DNA of 64,000 nucleotides, taken from the NCBI RefSeq assembly GCF_009720625.1, contig NZ_CP046266.1:1869501-1933500 (forward strand), written 5' to 3'. Shown here in pieces: positions 17,514 through 26,078 of this stretch (its first letter is position 1; the number at the start of each line of letters is the position of its first letter). Below the pieces are notes generated by a model that was not told the DNA's origin, made no database searches, and was given only the letters and a program-made list of their open reading frames with translations. A program made the position numbers and the translations under genes. This stretch comes from Metabacillus sediminilitoris (GTDB taxonomy: Bacteria > Bacillota > Bacilli > Bacillales > Bacillaceae).

Positions 17514-18761
17514 TTGATTTTAAGTGAAAAGAGATCACTTGGCTTATTGGCACAAATCGAAGAAATGGTAGAGTGGTTAGCTTCATACGGTAGAAGCAAA
17601 AAAAACGGAGTCACACGCACGTTGTATACTAAAAATTGGCAATCGGCACAACTTGCTCTTGAAAAACGGATGGAAGAGTGCGGTCTTCAAGTCTATTATG
17701 ATGATGTTGGAAATTTATTTGGAAGACTATCAGCTATTGAAGAAAATGCCACTACTATATTAACAGGCTCACATATTGATACGGTTATAGATGGAGGTAA
17801 ATATGATGGAGCGTATGGCGTGATAGCTGGTATCATTGCTTTACAATTTTTAAAGGAACATTACGGGCTACCGAAAAAGAATATCGAAGTTGTCTCTTTA
17901 TGTGAGGAAGAGGGAAGTCGTTTTCCAATGACATACTGGGGTTCAGGCAGTATGACAGGTGTTAAATCGTTGGAAGATGTTCAAGGACTGACTGATGCAC
18001 AAGGTATACCCTTTATAGAGGCGATGCAAGAAGCAGGGTTCGGGAAAGGAAACTATCGAGATCCTAAACGGAATGATCTTGATTGTTTTATTGAATTACA
18101 CATCGAACAAGGCGAAGTGTTAGAACGAGAACAAAAATCAATCGGTATTGTGAGTCATATCGTAGGACAGAGAAGATACAATGTCACAGTGATCGGTGAA
18201 AGCAATCATGCAGGCACAACACCTATGGCTTGGCGGAAAGACGCCATGTACACGGCAGCTGAACTTATTCAACATCTTATACAGAAAGCAAAAGAAACGT
18301 CTCCAGAATTAGTTGCGACGGTTGGGCAAATCTTCACGGAGCCAAATCTATCAAATGTCATTCCTGGAAAGACAACGTTTAGTATTGATATTCGCCATAG
18401 TGAAGAACATGTTCTTGATGAATTCTGTCATGACGTTTTTGCACAATTTGTATCCATATCAAACAAACATCAAACACAAGTAACGATTCATAATTGGATG
18501 AATGAAAAACCAGTAAAAATGTCTGAAAGCTTGAGTGAAATTTCAGAATCAATCTTAACAAAAGAGCAAATTCCTTTTAAGAAAATGACGAGTGGGGCAG
18601 GGCATGATTCACAAATTTTCGGGTCATTTTGTCCGACATCGTTATTATTTGTCCCAAGCCATAAAGGAATTAGTCATTCTCCAAATGAGTTTACGAGAAC
18701 AGAAGATTTAGAAAAAGGCATTCAACTATTAATCAAGATTTTATATACATTAGCTTATTAA
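17514..18761 (+). CDS. pucF: Allantoate amidohydrolase (M20 family)
   Basis: Hydrolyses allantoate to ureidoglycine, CO2 and ammonia. A TTG start is supported by AGGGGGG upstream. The 415-residue protein has the M20 di-metal site: His87 and Asp98 (GSHIDTVIDGGKYDGAYG), the catalytic EEE at 131-133, HIEQG (about residue 195) and a late His in SGAGHDSQ. The dimerisation-domain motif NHAGTTPMAWRKD is present. Length and motifs fit allantoate amidohydrolase/N-carbamoyl amino acid hydrolases, and the pucG neighbour 13 bases downstream settles the assignment. First gene of the pucFG operon, divergent from pucR. Confidence 0.92.
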   Translation: MILSEKRSLGLLAQIEEMVEWLASYGRSKKNGVTRTLYTKNWQSAQLALEKRMEECGLQVYYDDVGNLFGRLSAIEENATTILTGSHIDTVIDGGKYDGAYGVIAGIIALQFLKEHYGLPKKNIEVVSLCEEEGSRFPMTYWGSGSMTGVKSLEDVQGLTDAQGIPFIEAMQEAGFGKGNYRDPKRNDLDCFIELHIEQGEVLEREQKSIGIVSHIVGQRRYNVTVIGESNHAGTTPMAWRKDAMYTAAELIQHLIQKAKETSPELVATVGQIFTEPNLSNVIPGKTTFSIDIRHSEEHVLDEFCHDVFAQFVSISNKHQTQVTIHNWMNEKPVKMSESLSEISESILTKEQIPFKKMTSGAGHDSQIFGSFCPTSLLFVPSHKGISHSPNEFTRTEDLEKGIQLLIKILYTLAY

Positions 18762-18774
18762 GGAGGCAAACAGC

Positions 18775-20016
18775 ATGAATGCATTTCAAGAAATGAATTC
18801 ACCATTACGAACAATTATGACTCCAGGTCCTGTTGAAGTCGATCCAAGAGTGTTACGTGCGATGAGCACACCAATACTAGGACAGTTTGATCCGGCATTT
18901 ACGAATATGATGAATGAAACGATGGAGATGCTTCGTCAAGTATTTCAAACAAAAAATCAGTGGGCATTTCCGATTGATGGTACATCTAGAGCAGGAATTG
19001 AAGCGGTGCTAACGAGTGTCATTAAGCCGGGAGATAAAGTGTTAATTCCGATTTATGGGAGATTCGGTCATTTGTTAACAGAAATTGCAGAGCGAAACGG
19101 AGCGGAGATTCATAACATCGAATGTGAGTGGGGTGAAGTATTCGACCAAGACGTGATCATCGCAGAAATGGAAAGAATTAAGCCGAAAGTACTTGCGATT
19201 GTACATGGTGAAACATCAACAGGTTGTATGCAGCCATTAGATCGGATTGGACCTGCATGCCGTGAACGGGACGTATTATGTATCGTTGATGCCGTTGCAA
19301 CGATTGGCGGGACAGAAGTGAAGGTCGATGAATGGAAATTAGATGCCGTCATTGGCGGGACACAAAAATGTTTATCAGTCCCTTCTGGTATGGCTCCGAT
19401 TACGTATAATGACCGGATCGAAAAAGTTGTTAATGCTAGGAAAAAAGTAGAAAGAGGGATATCCACCGAATCAGATCGAATAGATGTGAGAGAGCCTATC
19501 CGCAGCAATTATTTTGACTTAAGCCAGCTCCAAGATTATTGGGGACCGAGAAGATTAAATCATCATACTGAAGCAACATCCATGCTTTATGCATTACGAG
19601 AAGGAGTCCGCATTGTGTTACAAGAAGGACTAAAAGAAAGATTTGAAAGACATCGTTTCCATGAAGAAGCCCTAGTAGAAGGAATTAAGGCGATGGGGCT
19701 AGAATTATTTAATGATGTCTCATGGAAACTACCGATGGTAACATGTATAAAAATTCCAGAGGGTGTCGATGGAGAATCAGTAAGAACAATGTTACTTCAA
19801 CAGTTCGGGATTGAGATTGCAAGTTCGTTCGGACCGCTACATGGGAAAATTTGGAGAATAGGGACGATGGGCTACAGCTGCCGCAAAGAAAATATCTTAT
19901 TTGTATTAGCGGCACTTGAAGCTGTATTAATTCGTCACAAAGCACAAGTAAAAACAGGGCAAGCGTTACAAGCTGCACTGAACATATATGAAACAACAAA
20001 TTTAGTCATGAACTAG
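18775..20016 (+). CDS. pucG: (S)-ureidoglycine-glyoxylate aminotransferase
   Basis: A 413-residue class V PLP aminotransferase. PLP-binding Lys198 lies in GGTQKCLSVPSGMAP, and Asp172 (CIVDAVATIGG) contacts the pyridine nitrogen. The opening TPGPVEVDPRVLRAM is shared with alanine-glyoxylate transaminases. B. subtilis PucG transfers the amino group of ureidoglycine to glyoxylate, giving glycine and N-carbamoyl-2-oxoglycine (oxalurate). It follows pucF with an AAGGAGG site, the same pairing as in B. subtilis. A hairpin terminator follows, so expression of the next genes may be partly uncoupled. Confidence 0.93.
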   Translation: MNAFQEMNSPLRTIMTPGPVEVDPRVLRAMSTPILGQFDPAFTNMMNETMEMLRQVFQTKNQWAFPIDGTSRAGIEAVLTSVIKPGDKVLIPIYGRFGHLLTEIAERNGAEIHNIECEWGEVFDQDVIIAEMERIKPKVLAIVHGETSTGCMQPLDRIGPACRERDVLCIVDAVATIGGTEVKVDEWKLDAVIGGTQKCLSVPSGMAPITYNDRIEKVVNARKKVERGISTESDRIDVREPIRSNYFDLSQLQDYWGPRRLNHHTEATSMLYALREGVRIVLQEGLKERFERHRFHEEALVEGIKAMGLELFNDVSWKLPMVTCIKIPEGVDGESVRTMLLQQFGIEIASSFGPLHGKIWRIGTMGYSCRKENILFVLAALEAVLIRHKAQVKTGQALQAALNIYETTNLVMN

Positions 20017-20052
20017 ATGGAAAGATGTTACACACGATTATATTGAATTGGT

Positions 20053-20084
20053 AGAGTGAGGGTTTGATCTTCACTCTTTTTTTC
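20053..20084 (+). terminator. Terminator between pucG and the purine permease
   Basis: AGAGTGA (20053-20059) pairs with TCACTCT (20071-20077), followed by T8. It lies in the 138-base gap before the permease, which therefore probably has its own promoter or depends on readthrough. Confidence 0.75.
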
Positions 20085-20154
20085 AAATATTCCCACATCT
20101 TAGGGGCATTAAAACCCCATCTCAAGATTCGGGAAATATATAGAAGGTGAATGT

Positions 20155-21504
20155 ATGACAAGGCTTTTTAAATTAGATCATTGGTTTGCTGGGTTACAGT
20201 GGCTCTTTTTTCTGTTCACAAATACAGTTGTCATTCCGATTACTGTAGGGGCTGCCTTCCACCTTCCTCAAGGAAAAATGATCTCGCTGCTTCAATTTTC
20301 CTTTCTATTTACAGGTTTAGCATGTATTTTACAAGCTTTATTAGGACATAAACGCTCGGTGATGGAAGGGCAATCAGGGTTGTGGTGGGCAGTTATTTTA
20401 AGTTTGTGCTATGCAGCACCTTCCCAAGGGATGACCTTAACAGAATTAGGAGGCAATCTTGCTGTCGGAATCATCATGTCTGGTGTGATGACCATCATCA
20501 TTGGATTAAGCGGGCTTTCAGAATTTCTTTCAAAACTGTTTAACAACGGTGTGATGGCTGTCTTTATGTTTTTATTAGGCTGTAAATTAAATGCGATTTT
20601 TCTCCAAGGGATGCTTGGAATTCCGTTTGGAGCACAAACAGGGACGTCACAAATCGATATTCCAGTTTTTTTTCTATCTAGTTTTGTTGCTGTTTTTGTC
20701 ATAATGGTAAGCATGAAAGCTTCACCTGCAATCAGTAAATATTCGTTATTAATCGGGATTATCGTAGGGTGGTTCCTGTATGTGCTGTTGTTTGAAACGG
20801 AAGGCATCGATGTAACTGGAAAAATGGACATGGGACTGTTCCCTCTAGGAACACCGAGCTTTGACCTGGGGATTATTCTAACGGTGGTCATCGCTGGACT
20901 TATTAACATCTCCAATACATTTGGTGCACTTAAAGGGACTGAGGAAATTTATAAAAGCATGACGACAAAAAAACAATATCGACTTTCTTTTACCATAAGC
21001 GGGCTATTTACCATCATCGCTGGATTATTTGGGATGGTACCTTATGCTCCGTATGTGTCGTCAATTGGTTTTCTTAATCAAACGAAAATTTTGGAGAGGC
21101 TTCCATTTATACTTGGTGGTGGAATGTTTATGGTAATGGGAATCATCCCAGCGATTAGTCATTTTATGGCGAAACTGCCGTTAAGTGTTGGGAGTGCTGT
21201 TTTACTTGTTGCCTATTTACGTCTATTACAATCCTCACTGCAATACTTTGCCAAAGTTGATTTAACGACAGCTAATATTTATCGCTTATCAGTTCCGTTA
21301 TTCGTTGGGATCATTTTTATGACATTTCCCTCGTCTTATTTCGATTCCATTCCATCGATCGTAAGGCCATTACTGAGCAACGGACTGTTACTGGGGATTT
21401 TATTTTCATTAATTTTAGAAAATGTTCCTTATCGTTTATCATCAAAAAAACAAAGAAATGAAGACAAAAATATATACATGAAAGAAAGAGATGAAAGTGC
21501 TTGA
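20155..21504 (+). CDS. Purine/pyrimidine permease, NCS2 (NAT) family
   Basis: A 449-residue membrane protein with about twelve to fourteen helices, the nucleobase-ascorbate transporter fold. TM1 holds the QWLFFLFTNTVVIPITVG segment; the family Glu/Gln signature region is seen in the second half (GLFGMVPYAPYVSSIGFLNQT). It is closer to the YbbY-like purine permeases of allantoin clusters than to the PucJ/PucK-type permease at 30050. It ends in a long charged tail with many lysines. It probably imports a purine or ureide degraded by the neighbouring enzymes; the substrate is inferred from context. Confidence 0.8.
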   Translation: MTRLFKLDHWFAGLQWLFFLFTNTVVIPITVGAAFHLPQGKMISLLQFSFLFTGLACILQALLGHKRSVMEGQSGLWWAVILSLCYAAPSQGMTLTELGGNLAVGIIMSGVMTIIIGLSGLSEFLSKLFNNGVMAVFMFLLGCKLNAIFLQGMLGIPFGAQTGTSQIDIPVFFLSSFVAVFVIMVSMKASPAISKYSLLIGIIVGWFLYVLLFETEGIDVTGKMDMGLFPLGTPSFDLGIILTVVIAGLINISNTFGALKGTEEIYKSMTTKKQYRLSFTISGLFTIIAGLFGMVPYAPYVSSIGFLNQTKILERLPFILGGGMFMVMGIIPAISHFMAKLPLSVGSAVLLVAYLRLLQSSLQYFAKVDLTTANIYRLSVPLFVGIIFMTFPSSYFDSIPSIVRPLLSNGLLLGILFSLILENVPYRLSSKKQRNEDKNIYMKERDESA

Positions 21505-21561
21505 AGGGGAGATAAAGAATCTCACTGATAGAAGTCTCACTTTTTACGGGAGGTAATGGCA

Positions 21562-22737
21562 ATGATTGATAAATGGAATGCATTTGTAGATAAGAATATA
21601 GTACTTGAACCTAATGAGACAGGTCGACTAAACAAATTGAGTTTTACGGTAAAAGATGTCTTTGCCATTCAAGGTTATACAAATACGGCAGGGAACCCTG
21701 ATTGGTACCGGACACATGGACCGGCAGATCAACATGCACCGGTCATCACTGCTCTCCTTGAGCAAGGAGCAAAACTACAGGGAACGGTACATACAGATGA
21801 ACTCATGTATAGCCTAAACGGAGAGAATTTTCATTATGGTACACCAGTAAATCCGAAGGACCCTGAACGGATTCCAGGAGGGTCTTCAAGTGGTTCGGCT
21901 GTAGCGGTTTCCGCTGGTTTAGTCGATTTTGCTTTAGGAACAGATACTGGTGGTTCGGTTCGTATTCCTTCATCATATTGTGGGATTTACGGATTTCGGC
22001 CAACACATGGTGTGGTATCAATTGAAGGTGTGATTCCGTTAGCTAAAAGCTTTGATACAGTTGGATGGATGACAAGAGATCCGAAACAATTAATGGAAAT
22101 TGGCGATCTTCTTATTGATGGACAAAGTACCAATGACAGCTTTCGTCATATTTACTTAGGTGAGGATGCATGGGCGTTAGTAGACCAAGACTACAAGGAA
22201 GAGTTATTCGCTTTTCTTCCAAAGTTGGAGAGAAAAGCGAATCGATGTGAATGGCTTCAAGTTGCAGAAGAAGGATTAGCAGAGTGGGCCAATACATTCC
22301 GTACCATTCAAGGGCTTGAGATTTGGAATGAACATGGGGATTGGATACAAAACGAAAACCCGATATTCGGACCGGGGATTGCAGAAAGATTTCAGTGGAC
22401 GAGTACATTGAAAAAGAGTGAAAGTGCAGCTCATTTTCAATTAAGGGAAAAAATCTCTCGATCAATGTCAAATCTTTTAGGGGAAGAAGGACTGTTAGTC
22501 ATACCAACGGCTCCAGGACCTGCACCCTTACGAAACCTGCACGGGGAAAAAGCAGAGCAGTATCGGGCAAAGGTGATGCAATTGACTTGTATTGCCGGTT
22601 TAGCTGGTTTACCTCAAGTGACGGTACCTGTGGAAGTGAATGGACTACCTATTGGATTATCATTCATCGCAAATCGTAACAATGATCGGAAGCTATTACA
22701 TTGGGTGAACGATTTTTTGAACAAAACTAGACGATAA
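21562..22737 (+). CDS. Amidase-signature hydrolase in the ureide operon
   Basis: A 391-residue amidase-signature enzyme. The ATG at 21562 is preferred over 21556 because GGGAGG is then 8 bases away. The Ser-cisSer-Lys triad is visible: Lys31 in FTVKDVF, the cis-Ser in PGGSSSGSAVAVSAG, and the nucleophilic Ser in GTDTGGSVRIPSSYCGIYG. It hydrolyses an amide of unknown identity. Placement between a purine permease and an FAH-family gene, downstream of pucG, makes oxalurate, oxamate or another ureide product a reasonable substrate guess. It ends 17 bases before the FAH gene, so the two are co-transcribed. Confidence 0.82.
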   Translation: MIDKWNAFVDKNIVLEPNETGRLNKLSFTVKDVFAIQGYTNTAGNPDWYRTHGPADQHAPVITALLEQGAKLQGTVHTDELMYSLNGENFHYGTPVNPKDPERIPGGSSSGSAVAVSAGLVDFALGTDTGGSVRIPSSYCGIYGFRPTHGVVSIEGVIPLAKSFDTVGWMTRDPKQLMEIGDLLIDGQSTNDSFRHIYLGEDAWALVDQDYKEELFAFLPKLERKANRCEWLQVAEEGLAEWANTFRTIQGLEIWNEHGDWIQNENPIFGPGIAERFQWTSTLKKSESAAHFQLREKISRSMSNLLGEEGLLVIPTAPGPAPLRNLHGEKAEQYRAKVMQLTCIAGLAGLPQVTVPVEVNGLPIGLSFIANRNNDRKLLHWVNDFLNKTRR

Positions 22738-22754
22738 ATGGAAGGAGAGTAGAG

Positions 22755-23624
22755 ATGAAGTTAGCAACGGTAATAAAAGAAGGAAAAGAAATGGCTGCGG
22801 TGGTTTCGGATGATCGAGTCATTCTCGTCCAGCAGATAAACGAATATGAAGATAAAAATTGGTCAACTGACCTTTTTGGACTTTTACAAAATGACCAACT
22901 GTCAGATATGGTTAACTGGTATAAAAATGAGGGGCGAAATAAATTGCATCACTTCCCAAGTTTTCTTGCTGAAGAAGGACAATTTGGTCCGCTCTATCGG
23001 CAGCCTCGTAAAATTTGGGGTGTTGGCATGAATTATATGGCAAAGGCAATTGAGTTGTCTGGGCAGCCTCCTGAAGAGGAACCTGTCATTTTTATGAAGC
23101 CAGATACGAGTTTAATAGGACCAGAGGAAGCGATTAAGCTGCCTGCTCAATCAAATGAAGTAACAGCAGAAGCAGAGCTTGCTATTATCATAGGGAAAAC
23201 ATGTAAAAATGTCGAGGAAATGGCGGCACCATCATTTGTCGCTGGCTTTACGACGTCATTAGACATGACGGCAAAGGATATTCATGCGAAAAATCCACGT
23301 TTTATGCAACGTTCAAAAAGTTTTGATACATTTTTCAGCTTCGGCCCATATCTCATCACAGCGGATGAATACGAGGATGTAAAAATGATTTACGTCGAAA
23401 CCGTTCTAAATGGAGAAGTTTCTCATCGTAATGTCGTAGCGAATATGATGTATCAACCGTGGTATATCGTCTCATTTTTTTCGCAGATTATGACATTATA
23501 CCCTGGTGATGTCATAATGACGGGCACTCCCGGTTCGGTCGTCATTCGAAATGGTGATGTAGTAGAATGTCGGATTAATGGTTTTAAAGCTCTGCGTAAT
23601 CCTGTCTTAGGTGCTAATTCTTAA
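22755..23624 (+). CDS. Fumarylacetoacetate hydrolase (FAH) family protein
   Basis: A 289-residue FAH-fold enzyme. The conserved core begins IWGVGMNYMAKAIE; metal ligands are in AEAELAIIIGK (E-x-E) and the Asp of LDMTAKD; KSFDTFFSFGP and the closing PGDVIMTGTPGSV are standard. Relatives cleave C-C bonds, decarboxylate oxaloacetate, hydrate dienoates or act as ureidoglycolate lyases. In this operon a ureide-related substrate is plausible, but nothing in the sequence fixes it. GGAAGGAG precedes the ATG. The last 50 bases are duplicated in decayed form 35 bases downstream. Confidence 0.82.
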   Translation: MKLATVIKEGKEMAAVVSDDRVILVQQINEYEDKNWSTDLFGLLQNDQLSDMVNWYKNEGRNKLHHFPSFLAEEGQFGPLYRQPRKIWGVGMNYMAKAIELSGQPPEEEPVIFMKPDTSLIGPEEAIKLPAQSNEVTAEAELAIIIGKTCKNVEEMAAPSFVAGFTTSLDMTAKDIHAKNPRFMQRSKSFDTFFSFGPYLITADEYEDVKMIYVETVLNGEVSHRNVVANMMYQPWYIVSFFSQIMTLYPGDVIMTGTPGSVVIRNGDVVECRINGFKALRNPVLGANS

Positions 23625-23659
23625 GTTGAATGAGTAAGGCGAAAGCCCAAAAGCCAAGG

Positions 23660-23713
23660 ATGGTTTTAAATACCTTTCGTAATCCAGTCTTAGCTGTTTA
23701 CTCAAATGCATAA
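23660..23713 (+). pseudogene. Decayed duplicate of the 3' end of the FAH gene
   Basis: The frame VLNTFRNPVLAVYSNA-stop copies the last codons of the FAH gene (GFKALRNPVLGANS-stop), with GGTTTTAAA, CGTAATCC and GTCTTAG shared in the DNA. Flanking GAGTAAGGCGAAAGCC and GAGCGGGAAGGCGAAAAGCC are also alike. This looks like the tail of a second, deleted FAH paralog or a tandem duplication. Confidence 0.6.
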
Positions 23714-23734
23714 TTAGAGAGCGGGAAGGCGAAA

Positions 23735-23771
23735 AGCCAAGCACTTTGCTAAATAGTGCTTGGCTTTTTTG
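23735..23771 (+). terminator. Terminator of the pucF-FAH transcript
   Basis: AGCCAAGCACT (23735-23745) pairs perfectly with AGTGCTTGGCT (23755-23765), followed by T6. A strong rho-independent terminator. Confidence 0.88.
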
Positions 23772-23828
23772 TGTGTAACTAAATATGCCGTATATGTAAC
23801 TAGTTATCCTCAAATTTAGTTAAAACGT

Positions 23829-23917
23829 ACAAATAATAAACGAAAAATTCACATTTTTAATAATGAATTATAAGGTGCGGTATTATAAACTATACTTAAA
23901 TGTTAAGTTTAATCACA
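23829..23917 (+). promoter_or_regulatory. Composite promoter A: dyad, -10, GlnR/TnrA box
   Basis: AATTCAC-N10-ATGAATT at 23846-23869 forms a 24-bp dyad. TATTAT at 23881-23886 is the -10 element, 18 bases from the right half-site. TGTTAAGTTTAATCACA at 23901-23917 has the full TGTNA-N7-TNACA core of GlnR/TnrA boxes. The same elements at the same distances occur upstream of allB and pucI. There is no -35 consensus, which suggests activation from the dyad and repression or nitrogen control at the downstream box. Confidence 0.65.
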
Positions 23918-23981
23918 TGGTTGTGTAAGTTATTATAACAAAGGGAGAATGCTTTGTTAAAAAAAAGAAGGAGGAATAAAT

Positions 23982-25430
23982 ATGGGATTAGAAAAAGTGA
24001 ATAAGGTATCTAATAGTGTTCAAGTAGAATCTCGATTAAAAAAGGGAATAACCATGCCGCATATTTACGTCATTTTGTTTTTGTTTATTGTACTTGCAGG
24101 AATTGCTACTTATCTGATTCCAGCTGGTGTGTATGAAAGAATCCCAGGGCCAGAAGGGAGAACAACCATTGATCCAAATTCATATCAAAGTGTTACTCAG
24201 ACACCTGTTGGTTTAACGGAATTTATGACAGCTATACCGAGGGGGTTGGTAGCAGCTGGAGAGGTTGTTTTTTTTACATTTATTATTGGTGGTATTTTTG
24301 CAGTAATACGAAAAACAGGTCTTATTGAATTAGGTGTAGATCGGTTAACGAGGAAATTTTCGACAAAAAGTATTGTATTAATTCCAGTGTTAATGGTTGT
24401 TTTTGCTACTGTTTGCAGCTTAATTGGTACTCAGGAATTAAGTTTAGTATACGTTCCTGTTATTTTGCCATTAATGATTGCGTTAGGATATGACTCAGTG
24501 GTAGCAGTTGCGGTGGCTTTAGTTGCAACTACTGCTGGATTTATGACAGGATTTCTTAATCCGATTAATACAGGATTAGGTCAAAAGATATCTGGGCTTC
24601 CCGTGTTCTCGGGAATCGAGTTAAGGTTCACAGCTTTTGTAGTGTTTGTTTCAGTAGGAATCATTTATATTATTCGTTACGCTCAAAAGGTAAAAAGAAA
24701 TCCGGAAAGTAGCTTGGTCTATAATGAAGATTCGAGTAAAAGAAGGGATTATTTAAACAAAACTGCAGTTGAAAAACACCTAGCAACAATACGTCAAAAG
24801 GTAGCTTCCGTTGCACTTGTAGGATTTTTTATTTCACTTGTTTATGGGGTATTAGCTAAAGGTTGGTTTATGTTAGAGATGGCAGGGTTGTTTATCTTCA
24901 TGGGAATTGTTGTTGGATTAATTGCTGGTTTAAAGCTAACGGAAATATGTGAGGGATTTAATGAAGGTTTTCGTGAGGTATTAGTTGGTGCAATCATTAT
25001 AGGTGTAGCCAGAGCGGTTGCTGTTGTTATGGAAGATGGTCAAGTTATGGACACGATTGTTAATAGTTTAGGTACTGTTGTTGGTGAATTCCCGGCTGTG
25101 TTTAGTGCTATTGGAATGTTTTTTGTGCAGATGTTATTTAGTTTCTTAGTTCCGTCAGGTAGTGGACAGGCATTAGTTACTATGCCGATATTGGCACCAT
25201 TATCTGATTTGATTGGAGTAACAAGACAAACTGCAGTTTTAGCCTATCAATTTGGTGATGGTCTTGGGAATATTTTATTTCCAACATCAGGATACTTCTT
25301 GGCAACACTTGCACTAGCTGGTGTACCTTGGCAAAAATGGGTTCGCTTCTATGTGCCATTGTTTCTTATCTGGCTTGTACTTGCTATTATTTTCTTGATT
25401 ACTGCACAAATAATTCAATGGAATGGCTGA
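23982..25430 (+). CDS. YfcC-family (DcuC/ArcD-like) membrane transporter
   Basis: A 482-residue polytopic transporter with about eleven helices. It carries YfcC/C4-dicarboxylate anaerobic carrier features: the PxxVYxR-like LIPAGVYERI, the first half GTQELSLVYVPVILPLMIALGYD, and the repeat LVPSGSGQALVTMPILAPLSDLIGV with the FPTSGYFLATLALAGV end. The family moves amino acids, dicarboxylates or related anions. Membership of the ureide cluster and a shared composite promoter with allB and pucI suggest it imports or exports a ureide-pathway acid such as oxalurate or allantoate. That is inference. AAGGAGG precedes the ATG. Confidence 0.75.
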   Translation: MGLEKVNKVSNSVQVESRLKKGITMPHIYVILFLFIVLAGIATYLIPAGVYERIPGPEGRTTIDPNSYQSVTQTPVGLTEFMTAIPRGLVAAGEVVFFTFIIGGIFAVIRKTGLIELGVDRLTRKFSTKSIVLIPVLMVVFATVCSLIGTQELSLVYVPVILPLMIALGYDSVVAVAVALVATTAGFMTGFLNPINTGLGQKISGLPVFSGIELRFTAFVVFVSVGIIYIIRYAQKVKRNPESSLVYNEDSSKRRDYLNKTAVEKHLATIRQKVASVALVGFFISLVYGVLAKGWFMLEMAGLFIFMGIVVGLIAGLKLTEICEGFNEGFREVLVGAIIIGVARAVAVVMEDGQVMDTIVNSLGTVVGEFPAVFSAIGMFFVQMLFSFLVPSGSGQALVTMPILAPLSDLIGVTRQTAVLAYQFGDGLGNILFPTSGYFLATLALAGVPWQKWVRFYVPLFLIWLVLAIIFLITAQIIQWNG

Positions 25431-25890
25431 AGTGAAAATAAAAGTCTTTTTATAGAACGGGCGGATCAGAAGTATCAGCCTATCAAAAATTTACTTAAAG
25501 AATTTAGTTGAAAAAAGAAAAAACAAAGGGAAGTCAGAAAATTCTTACACCTCGAAAAAAAGAAAACCTATTTGTTGGAACCGTCCCAATGTATAAAGAA
25601 AAACATAAAAAAGTAAAAGGAAATCATTATAAGGAGAAAAATGAGAAAAAAGGTCATTATATCCCCTGTTCACTTTTTTCATCTGACAACTCGAGATTAA
25701 TGATAGAATATTTTAAACTAAATTACTTACGAGCAATTTTAGTGAGTCAGGCCCCTGATGTTGGGTTTGTGAAAAACAACGGGTGAGAGAAATGATAGAA
25801 GATTGGAGAAAAATAGAGAACCATGATTTGGACTTTTAAAGTGGGGAAACACAGGAACCGTCCCCGTGTTTCTGTGTTATTTTGTGTAAT
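25431..25890. other. Non-coding insert with REP-like sequences
   Basis: Holds a 92-codon frame (25508-25786) of lysine-rich composition without a ribosome binding site, probably not a gene. GGAACCGTCCCAATG at 25577-25591 and GGAACCGTCCCCGTG at 25854-25868 share GGAACCGTCCC. The second sits in a hairpin (GAAACAC/GTGTTTC, 25846-25872). Such elements recur in Bacillus genomes and look like REP-type sequences mobilised by IS200-like transposases. Here they separate the YfcC gene from the allB promoter. Confidence 0.5.
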
Positions 25891-25894
25891 ATAT

Positions 25895-25983
25895 ACAAAC
25901 AAAAAACGTAAAATTCACAATTTTTCTAATGAATATTGAATGACGTTATAATAAACTATATGTAAATGTCATATATGTTAACG
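25895..25983 (+). promoter_or_regulatory. Composite promoter B upstream of allantoinase
   Basis: AATTCAC-N10-ATGAAT (25912-25934), -10 TATAAT at 25947-25952 and a GlnR/TnrA-like TGTCATATATGTTAACG at 25967-25983 (one mismatch in the TGTNA-N7-TNACA core). Distances of 18 and 20 bases are identical to promoter A. The ACAAACAAAAAA leader before the dyad is also shared. Confidence 0.65.
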
Positions 25984-26078
25984 TCTTGTGTAAGAAATAA
26001 CAGCATAAATGAAGTATTTCGTTTCAAAACATTACAAGGTACATAAAGGAAAAATATGTAAGTGAGAGGGGTTTACTT

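Noticed and set aside
25508..25786. A 92-codon frame as a gene
   Set aside because: Lysine-rich low-complexity text, no ribosome binding site, and it contains the REP-like motif. Better explained as non-coding insert.
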